Below are positions 1-9,500 of a DNA stretch of 64,000 nt, one piece after another (within the stretch, counting starts at the first letter, position 1; the number at the start of each line of letters is the position of its first letter). The notes under the pieces are model-generated. The model had not been told where the DNA came from. It did no database searches and saw only the letters and a list, made by a program, of their open reading frames with translations. The position numbers were made by a program, and so were the translations under genes. The stretch comes from Mucilaginibacter cryoferens (GTDB lineage Bacteria; Bacteroidota; Bacteroidia; Sphingobacteriales; Sphingobacteriaceae): positions 310,001 to 374,000 of the forward strand of contig NZ_JACHCR010000001.1 in NCBI RefSeq assembly GCF_014205845.1, written 5' to 3'.

Positions 1-623
1 TCGTCTCCGCCCGACGATGGGATCTTCTCAGCACCTACAATGCTTAAAATGGTATGGTGAGGTGTCCAGTTGGTAACTTTTACCCCTTTTTTAAATGGCT
101 GGTACCAAACAATATCACCCTTGTAATTTATGATCACCATTGATCCTGGCTGCGTCAATATCTGGGTTAAAAAGTATTTACCCTTCATTTCCTTTTCAAT
201 AGACGGATCGATACTTTGCAGATCAAAATAAGGAGTTGCCTGGTAAATGGACTGGGTAGCAAACTGATGCGGATTACTACTGGTAGTATCGGCACCATTA
301 CCGGCCATCACCACAAAAGTATAGTTGGTTTTGGCAACTGTACACATCACATTTAGCGTATGGGTAACGCTATCGGTGCTTAGATCAGAGTAAAGGGTAT
401 CGTTGCTATTGCGTATCCAGTATTTTAAATACATGGAGCATTTTTTGTTGGCTGTTACCCGCACCTTAAACCTCAACCTGTTATCGGGCAGGTTAATTAA
501 CTGGATACTTTTAATTTTAATGGGATAAATATAGCTGCTCACCAAATCATTCTGCAACAGTAAAAACAGCAGCAAACCGAGTGCAGCAACACAACCTATG
601 ATGATCTTGTAAATTTTACGCAT
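1..623 (-). CDS. Arylsulfotransferase-like protein, N-terminal part (cut by window edge)
   Basis: The reading frame opens at an ATG at 623-621 and stays open to base 1, so the C-terminal part lies outside the window. About 207 residues are visible. It begins MRKIYKII followed by a hydrophobic stretch (about residues 8-23, GCVAALGLLLFLLL), a membrane anchor or uncleaved signal. A beta-rich domain of about 100 residues follows, then a segment with GSMVIINYKGDIVWYQPF and TPHHTILSI. That is the pattern I associate with bacterial arylsulfate sulfotransferases, where it forms the first propeller blade. The catalytic His and Arg residues are not in view. The gene starts 49 bp after the SusD stop on the same strand and is probably the last gene of the GH16-SusC-SusD operon. 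Family enzymes move sulfate between phenolic compounds without PAPS. The fold assignment is moderate and the function is inferred. Confidence 0.55.
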   Translation of the reverse strand, partial: MRKIYKIIIGCVAALGLLLFLLLQNDLVSSYIYPIKIKSIQLINLPDNRLRFKVRVTANKKCSMYLKYWIRNSNDTLYSDLSTDSVTHTLNVMCTVAKTNYTFVVMAGNGADTTSSNPHQFATQSIYQATPYFDLQSIDPSIEKEMKGKYFLTQILTQPGSMVIINYKGDIVWYQPFKKGVKVTNWTPHHTILSIVGAEKIPSSGGD

Positions 624-671
624 TCATTAATTTAAAAATGCAGTGGCTTTAAAAGGCCACTGCACGATGAT

Positions 672-2240
672 TTATTTTACACGGCCCGCATTAACACTCG
701 GGCTTAACGATGTATTGCTCTGGATCTCGTTTTGCGGATAAGGATAAAATTGGTAGTTAACCGCATCAGAATACGTTGTCTGATCTCTGAGCAAAGGCAC
801 CACCTTTTGTTTAAATTTCAACAGTGGCGTTGCCCCATTAGATGCGCTTTTACCCCAGCGGATCAAATCTTCCCTCCTTCGCCCTTCCATAAAAAACTCC
901 TTGTTACGCTCGTCAAATATAGCATCCCTCAGGGTTTCTTTGGTAAAACCTGTAAGCGCAAGCCCTGGTAAATTACTCCGGGTACGAATCTGGTTAACCA
1001 GATTGATGCTTTCGGCATTAGGCCCGTTAATTTCATTTAGCGCTTCTGCACGCATCATCAATACATCGGCATAGCGCAAAATAGTAACATTATTAAAGCC
1101 TGCATAATTGTAATTATTTACAGCAGGATATTTTAAATTATACACGTATTTGGCCAAAACAGTATCGGGTGCCGAGCCGCCAAGGCCGCCATACTCCTTA
1201 GGCACATTCACTATCTGCCCGTACAGGGTTTTGTAGCTGCCAGTGAGCAGTGTGTTTCTGCGGTCGTCGTTTTTATCAAACAGGGCGTAAAATTGCAGGT
1301 GTATCGGAAAATTACCGTATCCTCTGTTCAAATCCCAGGGGGTAGAGTTAATACCAAAACTATTGGAGTTGATGCCATAAGCACCGGCCTCGTTTGATGA
1401 TTTCAGCACAAATATAAATTCGTTATCGCTACGGTTATTGGTATTAAACATTGATGCCAGGCCGCCTTCGGCTTTGGTGCGCAAATCGTAACCTTTACCC
1501 ATCACCTGCGATGCCATATCCGCAGCTTTTTGCCATTGGCCCTGGCGCATATACAACCTGGCCAACAGCGCTTTTGCAGCCCCGTTTGTGGCCCTTGCCA
1601 CTTCGTTTGATGCGTAAGAATCTGGCAGGTTTGCGGCAGCATACTCCAGATCGGCTACCATGGCTGCTTCCACATCGGCCTGTTTGGTTAATGTAGGATT
1701 TTGATCGGCCTCGGTAAAGTGGGCTGATGATTTAAGGATGAGCGGAACATCGCCCCAAAGCGATGTAGCATCATAATAAGCCAGGGCACGTAAGAACCGG
1801 ATCTCGCCTAGGTTTTGCAATTTCAGGGCGTTGGTTGATCCTTTTGCTGCGTAGTCAATCCCGTTTATCAGTTCTTCGGCCTCGTTGGTGCGCGATATCA
1901 TTTTAAATATACTCACCCAAACATCATTAATTACCGAGTTGGAGGCATCATAAGTTAACTGATCTAACTGGATGCCCTGCCGTGATGTAATGGTGGTAGT
2001 TACCACATCAACCGGGTACTCGTACAACCAATACAGGAAACCGGCATAATAACCGTAACCGCCATTATCTTTTAGGGCGGCATAAGCCCCAATTACAGCC
2101 TGGTTACCATTTTCGGGGTTAGTAAGTTTACTTGAATCGTACACCGAAAAGGTTTCGTCTTTAAGGCCCTTTTTACATGATATAATTACCAGTACACCCA
2201 TGAAACACATTACGGTAAGTACTTTAAATATCTTTTTCAT
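672..2240 (-). CDS. SusD/RagB-family glycan-binding lipoprotein (PUL 1)
   Basis: The 522-residue protein has a lipoprotein signal peptide with Cys22 as lipid anchor (VIISCKKG). SusD features are the helical TPR-like core (LRALAYYDATSLWGDVPLI around residues 149-167) and the C-terminal FFMEGRRREDLIRWGK segment typical of RagB/SusD proteins. It would sit on the outer face of the outer membrane as the lid of its SusC partner and capture oligosaccharides. The gene follows susC by 20 bp on the same strand, the usual order and spacing. The neighbouring GH16 enzyme suggests a beta-glucan or galactan-type ligand, but the sequence does not fix it. Family call is very secure. Confidence 0.95.
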   Translation of the reverse strand: MKKIFKVLTVMCFMGVLVIISCKKGLKDETFSVYDSSKLTNPENGNQAVIGAYAALKDNGGYGYYAGFLYWLYEYPVDVVTTTITSRQGIQLDQLTYDASNSVINDVWVSIFKMISRTNEAEELINGIDYAAKGSTNALKLQNLGEIRFLRALAYYDATSLWGDVPLILKSSAHFTEADQNPTLTKQADVEAAMVADLEYAAANLPDSYASNEVARATNGAAKALLARLYMRQGQWQKAADMASQVMGKGYDLRTKAEGGLASMFNTNNRSDNEFIFVLKSSNEAGAYGINSNSFGINSTPWDLNRGYGNFPIHLQFYALFDKNDDRRNTLLTGSYKTLYGQIVNVPKEYGGLGGSAPDTVLAKYVYNLKYPAVNNYNYAGFNNVTILRYADVLMMRAEALNEINGPNAESINLVNQIRTRSNLPGLALTGFTKETLRDAIFDERNKEFFMEGRRREDLIRWGKSASNGATPLLKFKQKVVPLLRDQTTYSDAVNYQFYPYPQNEIQSNTSLSPSVNAGRVK

Positions 2241-2260
2241 TTCTTATCTGTTTAATTTAA

Positions 2261-5200
2261 TTAAAAAGTAACACGCAAACCAACCAGGAACATTTTGTTT
2301 ACCGGATAGGCGTTAAAATCGATACCACGACCGGCATTCTGGTTCTGTTGCGAATTGTCTATCAGGTTACCAACCTCCGGATCGAGCCCGGTGTATTTGG
2401 TAAAGGTGAACAGGTTTTGCGCGTTCAGATAAATATTAAGCTGGGCAACACCTATGCTTTTTAACAACGTTGGCGGGAAGTTGTACCCAAGGGTGATGTT
2501 TTTAATGCGGATATAATTTGAGCTCTCTACAAAGCGGGAGTTTACCCAACCACCATGCGGTGTACCATAAAACCCATTGGCTGGTATGGTTCCGCTGGTA
2601 TTGGTTGGCGACCAGGTATCAGTAATAACCTGCTTTAATGTATTACCCTGCGATATTGGGTTTAGCATATCCTCTTTTTGCACGTTAAGTAGCTTACCGC
2701 CCGCCTGTCCCTGGGTAACAATATCCAGCTGAAAGTTTTTATAGGTAATATTATTGGTAAACCCGAAGAACATTTTAGGCACTCCGGTACCTAATACTTT
2801 CCTATCCAGGGCATTAACAATGCCATCGCCGTTCAGATCGGCATATTTAGGATCGCCTGGGGCCGAATTGGGCTGGGTAGTTTTTAAAACAGGATCATTT
2901 TGTTGTACTATGCCCTGGTAAACGTAGCCGTAAATGGCACCTATTGGTTGCCCTACTCTTATGATGAACGGCGTTTCAAAGTCGGCAGCGCCATCGGGCT
3001 TAATACTACCCACATAAATATCTGAGTTGTTGGCACCTAATGATAGTACCTTGTTTTTGTTATAGGCAAAGGTAAAAGTACTGTTCCATTTAAAGCCTTT
3101 TGAACTTACGTTAACCGTTTGTAACGAAAACTCCCAGCCTTTGTTCTCTACTTTACCCGCATTACCAAATTGTGTTATAAACCCGGTTGACGGGGCTATG
3201 CTCCTGTTAAGCAGCAGATCATGGGTTTGTTTATTGTAGTAATCAGCCTCCAGGATAATTCTATCACCAAAAAAACCAAAATCTAAACCCAGATCTAGTG
3301 CGTTGGTCTGCTCCCATTTCAGGTCGGGGTTTGATAGTTTGGTAACCGCTATGCCGCTCACGGTTGATACGCCGTCGAAAGTATACTTGGTGGTATTGTC
3401 GCCGGCAAAGGTAGCCAGCGATATACCCGATGATACCCTGTCGTTACCGGTAATACCGTAGCTGGCTCGCGCCTTGCCCGATGAAAATATGTTAAGGTCT
3501 TTAACAAAAGTTTCCTCGTTAAACCTCCAGGCTAAAGCTGCCGATGGAAAGTAACCTAACTTGTGGTTATCGCCAAATACCGATGATCCATCAATACGGT
3601 AAGTACCTGTAAATATGTACTTGTTTTGGTAATCATAATCTAACCGGCCAAACCAGCTGCGGCGTTTTATTTGGCTTTTACCAGAGTAAGCCGAAAATGT
3701 TTGGGCTATACCTAAGTTATTAACGCCAAGGTCATCGCTGCTAAAATTGGTTGCGATGGTACCCGATTCGTTGTAGATGTATTGCTGCTGATTATAACCT
3801 ACCAGCAACTTTACGTTATTACCGCTTTTGCGAATGCTGTAGTTAGCCGTGGGGTTAAATATCAGGTCGCTTTCGGCAATATCGGTTATGGTACCTAAAC
3901 CTTTAGATGCCACACCGGCAGGCACTGTTGAGGGCGCAAAATAAAGCACCTTACTTTGGTTGATATCGGCACCCAGGTCTGACTGGAACACCAGGTTTTT
4001 GATAGGCTCGTATTTGAGCGAAAAATAACCGTTGGTGCGAAACACCGAATTTTGCCTATCGGTAGCTGCTATAAAGTGAAGCGGATTTTGCGCATCAAGC
4101 TGTGCGCTTACGCCCGAATCAAATGTAGATGCAGGGTTGGCTTTAATTACCTGCTTCACAAAGCCATTAATAGATGATGGGGCCAAAGGCAAATCATTTT
4201 GTATACCGTAGTTGCCAAATACCCTTGCCGTCATTTTAAATTTATCAGATACAGCATGGTCTATATTTACACGGCCACCTACCCTGCGGTAACGCGAATC
4301 GATAACCACGCCCTGCTGATCCAAATAATCGAAGCTGGAATAAACAGAGGTGTTTGAATTACCGCCAGAAAAACTGATGGTGTGGTTTTGAACCCTGGCT
4401 GTGCGAAACAGCTGGCTTTGCCAATCCGTACCTATAAGGCCGTTCTTTAAGGAATCGAGCCGGCTTTGCTTGTATGGTGCAGTGGTACCCTGGGCAACAA
4501 ATAAAGCATTTAGTCTTACCGCAAAATCATACGGGCCGGCAAGGTTAAACCTGTCAACCACCCTTTGATAGCCCAAAGTACTTACTATACTTAGGTTACT
4601 TCTTTTATTTTTACCGTTTTTGGTAGTTATTAAAACCACCCCATTGGCACCGCGGGCACCGTAAATGGCTGTAGAAGCGGCATCCTTCAGAATAGATATT
4701 GATGCGATATCTTCGGGGTTGATGGTAAAGCCTATACCATTATTGGTTGGAAAACCATCAATAACATATAAAGGCTCGCTATCGGCATTAATAGAATTGG
4801 TACCCCTTATCCTGATGGATAAAGATGCGCCCGGAGTACCGTTATTTTGCTGCACCTGCACACCGGCTGCCCTGCCCTGTAAAAGGTTAGCTACAGATAA
4901 GGAAGCCTTATTCAGATCTTCGGCATTAAGCGTTACCGCCGAACCGGCAAAGGTGCTTTTGTTTTTACTTCCGTAACCAACAACCATTACTTCGTTTAGC
5001 GATTTCTGGTCGGTCACCAACTCCACATTGATGGTGGTTTTGCCTGTAACCTGTACCTCGGCAGTTGCAAAGCCAAGCATTTTATAGGTTAAGGTGGCTT
5101 TATCATCAACAGTTATCTGATACTTTCCATTAATATCGGTAACCGTGCCGTTGTTGGTTCCTTTTTCCTGTACGTATACGCCGGGCATTAGATCGCCGTT

Positions 5201-5356
5201 TTGGGCTTTTACAACACCGGTTACCAATACTTTCTGAAGCATTTTTTCGGAAGTAAGACCCGATGCATAAGCGCCTTTAGTGATACAGGTATTCATGAGC
5301 AAAACGCACATAAACACCTTGCATATTGAATTAATTTGTTGGGTAAATTTTTGCAT
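2261..5356 (-). CDS. SusC-family TonB-dependent outer-membrane transporter (PUL 1)
   Basis: The 1031-residue protein has a signal peptide (about residues 1-32), a carboxypeptidase-regulatory-like domain (about 44-115, VTGVVKAQNGDLMPGV), a TonB-box/plug entry (NEVMVVGYG, residues 121-129), the plug with SIRIRGTNSINADSEPLYVIDG and a long beta-barrel ending in an aromatic residue (GLRVTF). This is the standard SusC layout and length. It would import oligosaccharides across the outer membrane using TonB energy together with the SusD encoded 20 bp downstream. The 114-bp gap to the upstream GH16 gene holds no clear promoter or operator, so transcription probably reads through from the GH16 promoter. 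The substrate is unknown beyond the GH16 hint. Confidence 0.95.
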   Translation of the reverse strand: MQKFTQQINSICKVFMCVLLMNTCITKGAYASGLTSEKMLQKVLVTGVVKAQNGDLMPGVYVQEKGTNNGTVTDINGKYQITVDDKATLTYKMLGFATAEVQVTGKTTINVELVTDQKSLNEVMVVGYGSKNKSTFAGSAVTLNAEDLNKASLSVANLLQGRAAGVQVQQNNGTPGASLSIRIRGTNSINADSEPLYVIDGFPTNNGIGFTINPEDIASISILKDAASTAIYGARGANGVVLITTKNGKNKRSNLSIVSTLGYQRVVDRFNLAGPYDFAVRLNALFVAQGTTAPYKQSRLDSLKNGLIGTDWQSQLFRTARVQNHTISFSGGNSNTSVYSSFDYLDQQGVVIDSRYRRVGGRVNIDHAVSDKFKMTARVFGNYGIQNDLPLAPSSINGFVKQVIKANPASTFDSGVSAQLDAQNPLHFIAATDRQNSVFRTNGYFSLKYEPIKNLVFQSDLGADINQSKVLYFAPSTVPAGVASKGLGTITDIAESDLIFNPTANYSIRKSGNNVKLLVGYNQQQYIYNESGTIATNFSSDDLGVNNLGIAQTFSAYSGKSQIKRRSWFGRLDYDYQNKYIFTGTYRIDGSSVFGDNHKLGYFPSAALAWRFNEETFVKDLNIFSSGKARASYGITGNDRVSSGISLATFAGDNTTKYTFDGVSTVSGIAVTKLSNPDLKWEQTNALDLGLDFGFFGDRIILEADYYNKQTHDLLLNRSIAPSTGFITQFGNAGKVENKGWEFSLQTVNVSSKGFKWNSTFTFAYNKNKVLSLGANNSDIYVGSIKPDGAADFETPFIIRVGQPIGAIYGYVYQGIVQQNDPVLKTTQPNSAPGDPKYADLNGDGIVNALDRKVLGTGVPKMFFGFTNNITYKNFQLDIVTQGQAGGKLLNVQKEDMLNPISQGNTLKQVITDTWSPTNTSGTIPANGFYGTPHGGWVNSRFVESSNYIRIKNITLGYNFPPTLLKSIGVAQLNIYLNAQNLFTFTKYTGLDPEVGNLIDNSQQNQNAGRGIDFNAYPVNKMFLVGLRVTF

Positions 5357-5470
5357 GTGTAATTGTTAAATAGTTCATTTATCAACTGAAATTTAGATGG
5401 GTATTTAAACAGCGTACTTAGCCGCTGCTTAAATACTGGTTGGGCTCTTTTATCATAACAGGGGTATTAA

Positions 5471-6268
5471 TTATTTCACATCATTGGGTTCATTAAAGGG
5501 GGTTATCTTCACCCAGTCTACATACATATAGTCGGTATCAAAATTCGCTTTGCCTATCCAGTTTGGGAACCAGATGCCTATAGTAAAATTGGCAGCATGG
5601 AAAGGCACATGCTCATAGGCAGTATGCAATAATTTATTATCGTAATAGTACTCAACCCTTGGCGTTTGGCCGTTGCCGCCGGTATGCCACTCGTAGCGAT
5701 ACAGGTGGTATTGGCCATCGGTTTGGTTACCAAAATAGGCATCGGTAGTTTTATACTGATTTTCGGCTACACCGGTCCAGTTGGTCATCAACCCCCAGGT
5801 TAAATTGGTACTATCCGGATTGTTGGGCGGTTGGTTATGCCCCGGAAACTCAAAATCAATTTCGTGATTGTAGCTATCGTTCTCATAATAAAAACTCCAG
5901 AAAGCCGAGAGCGCGCCAACCTGTGGGCAAATTTTGGCCCTAACCTCATATGAGCCGGAAGCATACATTTTAACAGTGCGCATAGCGCCACCTACTTTGG
6001 TATTTTGTCCGTGGCCTTGTATAGAGCCCTTATAATTATCGCCAAGGGCGCGTACAACCAGGTTGCCTTTACGGGCATATATATTAGCAGGTACTACGCC
6101 GCCATGGGTTCCCTTTTTGGGATTTTCGCCCCATTTGGCATCGTGCTTGTACCATATAGCACTATCTATATAGGATGACTTAAAATCGTCAAAAAAAACC
6201 TGGCATTGCGCCGGCGTGTAAAACAGAAAGCAAGTAATAACTGTAAAAAAAAGTTGTTTGAAATTCAT
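5471..6268 (-). CDS. Secreted GH16-family glycoside hydrolase
   Basis: The mature enzyme has a GH16 beta-jelly-roll with the catalytic signature HEIDFEF (Glu140, Asp142 and Glu144, counted from a possible upstream Met). The first Glu is expected to be the nucleophile and the last the acid/base. The N-terminus is a Sec signal (LFFTVITCFLFYTPAQC). I prefer the start at 6268 over 6280: it gives the cleaner signal peptide and fits a -7 box at 6297-6304, which leaves about 22 nt of leader. GH16 enzymes cut beta-1,3/1,4-glucans, galactans or carrageenan-type chains; which one cannot be told here. The gene is first in the operon with SusC, SusD and the arylsulfotransferase-like gene, and diverges from the HTCS that probably controls it. 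Confidence 0.88.
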   Translation of the reverse strand: MNFKQLFFTVITCFLFYTPAQCQVFFDDFKSSYIDSAIWYKHDAKWGENPKKGTHGGVVPANIYARKGNLVVRALGDNYKGSIQGHGQNTKVGGAMRTVKMYASGSYEVRAKICPQVGALSAFWSFYYENDSYNHEIDFEFPGHNQPPNNPDSTNLTWGLMTNWTGVAENQYKTTDAYFGNQTDGQYHLYRYEWHTGGNGQTPRVEYYYDNKLLHTAYEHVPFHAANFTIGIWFPNWIGKANFDTDYMYVDWVKITPFNEPNDVK

Positions 6269-6296
6269 ATACCTGAACATTATTTATTTGATTCCA

Positions 6297-6304
6297 TAAA
6301 ATTA
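6297..6304 (-). promoter_or_regulatory. Candidate -7 box for the GH16-SusC-SusD operon
   Basis: Read on the minus strand this is TAATTTTA, seven of eight matches to the Bacteroidota -7 element TAnnTTTG. It lies exactly 25 bp from the proximal half-site of the direct repeat at 6330-6365. The other unit with the same repeat (near 12400) has the same 25-bp gap. No -33 TTG is visible at the right distance, as expected for an activator-dependent promoter. Confidence 0.45.
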
Positions 6305-6329
6305 GCCCCCGCGGTAACCCGCTTCATTC

Positions 6330-6365
6330 CTATAGTCCCGAATTTGCGTGCTATAGTCCCGAATT
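6330..6365 (-). promoter_or_regulatory. Direct repeat, probable HTCS binding site (PUL 1)
   Basis: Two identical 15-bp copies of CTATAGTCCCGAATT lie at 6330-6344 and 6351-6365, a period of 21 bp (two helical turns). This is the arrangement expected for an AraC-type DNA-binding domain. The site lies between the GH16 operon and the divergent HTCS gene. Related half-sites with the same 21-bp period occur upstream of the second GH16 gene at 12409-12443. Binding by the HTCS is inferred from position and repetition. Confidence 0.7.
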
Positions 6366-6510
6366 GATTATATTTCAAAAAATCATTTTAAATATTCAGA
6401 AGATTGCAACATTAACACTAAATTTAAATACAGTTTACAATTAAACATTTAGCCATTTATAATTAAATTGAAAATCCCCCACATGTTGTGTCAAAATCCT
6501 AACTTGTAAT

Positions 6511-9500
6511 ATGATAACCCGGTACCTTTATTTACTGCTGATGCTTGCCTGCGGCACAATAACTGCGATGGCCCAAAAGCAGGATCTAAAATCTGAACAA
6601 ATAGGTATTAACGAAGGCTTATCGCAAAGTACGGTACGCTGCATTTTTCAGGATAAAAAGGGGTTTATGTGGTTTGGCACCAAAGATGGGCTTAACCGGT
6701 ACGACGGGTACAAGTTTATTGTTTTTAAAAAAAATGCGGCAAATGAAAACAGCCTCGGCTCAAACGACATTAAAGCCATTACCGATGATAAAGATGGCAA
6801 CCTTTGGATAGCCACCTGGGAAGGCGGATTAAATTTGTACAATGCAAAGCTGGACAGGTTTACCCGTTACCAGCAGAAAACCAACCAGGGTAACAGTATT
6901 TCCAGTAATTTTATAGAAGCTATTTGCCGCGATAATAACAATAATATATGGATAGGAACAGCCGACCAGGGCCTTGACCTGTTGAACCGCAAAACCAATA
7001 CTTTTACCCACTATAGCAGCAAACCCGGTGATACCAAAAGCCTTACAGGCAACAGCATATCGGCCATATTTGAAGATAGTCGCCAAAACATTTGGGTGGG
7101 TACCACCAGCGGACTCAATATGCTCAACAGCGCCACAGGTACGTTTATACAATATACCCACCAGGCCGGTGATGCTACATCAATATCAGACAACAACGTT
7201 AAATTTATATTTGAAGACGGGCGGCACGCCATCTGGATTGGCACTTATGGTGGTGGCTTAAATAAGCTTAACCAGGCAAGCGGCAAATTTAAAGTTTTTA
7301 CCAGGGAGAACAGCAACATCAGCAGCAATGCCCTGCTAACCATGGGGAAGGATATCCGGAATAACCTGTGGATAGGTACCGAGAATGGAGGACTTAATAT
7401 TTTCGACCCGGCAACAGAAAAATTCATTCAGTATACCCATACCGACAACAATGCCACCAGTATTAGCACCAATACCATTAACGCCATTGTAAAAGATGCA
7501 AAGGGCAACATTTGGATAGGCACCTCAAACGGTGGTATTAACCTGATAAAACGCGATGCCGATAACTTTACTTATTACAAGCACGAGCCCAACAAAAACA
7601 GCCTGAGCAACAATACGGTGAATAGCTTTTATGAGGATAGTAAAGAAAACCTTTGGATTGGCACCGATGGCGGCGGCCTTAACCTTTTCGATCGCAAAAA
7701 AGGAAATTTCACCAACTGGCTACACAGCAGCGCCAACCCCAACAGCCTTAGCAACGATTATGTAATATCGGTTACCGAAGATGCGCGGGGCTTAATATGG
7801 GTGGGTACCTGGGGTGGTGGCATCAGCGTTTATAACCCGGCAACTAAACAGTTTAAAACTTACCGGCACAATCCCGCACAACCCGGCAGCTTAAATACCA
7901 ACTATGCTTTTTATATTTTTAAGGATAGCAAAAAACGTATTTGGGTAGGCAACTACGGCGGCGGCTTAGATCTGTACAATTATCAATCAGACTCTTTTAA
8001 ACATTACGTGCATAATGACGCCGACCCGCAGAGCATCAGTAATAATAATATATTATCGATAAATGAGGATGGCGAAGGCCATATTTTGGTTTGTACCGAT
8101 GGCGGGGGATTTAACATTTTAAACCCGGTAACAGGCAAATTCAGTATTTATAAAAACCAGGGCATCAATAATAGCTTAAGCAACAATAGTGTATCATCGG
8201 TTTTTGAAGATGATGAGCGTAACCTTTGGATTGGCACCAATGACGGATTGAATAAACTAGACAGAAAAACTAATACCATTCAAAAGTTTTATGTTACCAA
8301 CGGCTTGCCCAGTAATCTTATAACCAGCATTACCGGCGACCATAGCCATAACCTTTGGATAGCCACTACCCGCGGCCTGAGTAAACTGAGCCTAAAAACC
8401 GGGCAGTTTAAAAACTACACCATTGCCGATGGCCTACAATCTAACGAGTTTAAGCAGGCCAAATTTTTAAGCCGAACAGGGCAAATTTACCTTGGTGGTG
8501 TAAACGGCTTTAACGAGTTTTATCCGGATCATATTAGCAGCATAGCGTTTGACCCTCCCCTGTTGTTTACCGATTTCCAGATATTTAACCAGGAAGTGCC
8601 GGTAGCGCAGGGCAAAAACAGCGATTCGCCGCTAAAGGCCAGTATACCTTATGAGCATGAGATAACGCTTACTTATAAGCAATCGGTTATCACCATCGAT
8701 TTTGCATCACTCAACTATGTAAATAAAGATAAAAAACAATACAGCTATATACTGGAAGGTTTTGATAAACAATGGCATAGCCTGGGTCTTAAAAATAACG
8801 TTACCTATACCAACCTCGATCCAGGTAGTTATACCCTTAAAGTTAAGGGCCTGAACAACGAAGGGGTATACTCTGGCAAAACAGCTGTTTTAACCATCAT
8901 CGTTACCCCGCCATTTTGGAAAACATGGTGGTTTTATGCCTGTATTATATTAGCCATTGCCGGCAGTATTGTATTTATATTTTACAGGCGGGTTGCATCA
9001 ATCCGGATGCGTAACAAAATACTGGCTGCCGAGGTTGAAAAACGCACCCTGGAGTTAAAGCTGCAAAACGTAAAACTGGAGGAGTATAACAAGGAAGTGC
9101 TACACAAAAGCGACCAGATACTTGATCAGCAAATGCAGATAGTTTATCAGAACAAGGAACTGGAGAAAACCATCAATGAGCTGGAAGTATCCAACAAAAC
9201 CAAAGACCGTTTTTTTTCTATCCTGGCGCACGACCTGCGTAACCCTATCGCTGCAATATCGGGCATATCCGAAAACCTGAAGAAACAATTGCCAACGCTT
9301 AATAAAACAGCATTATCCAAATACATCAGCCATATTAGCACCAGTGCCGGCTCGGTGCTTAATCTGCTGGTAAACCTGCTGGAATGGGCACGTACCCAAA
9401 ATCAAAACCTTACCTGTTTCCCAACCCATTTAAGCCTCTATGATCTGGTGATCAAAAACGAGCAACTTATGGATCAGCAGATGCGCAACAAAAACATTTA

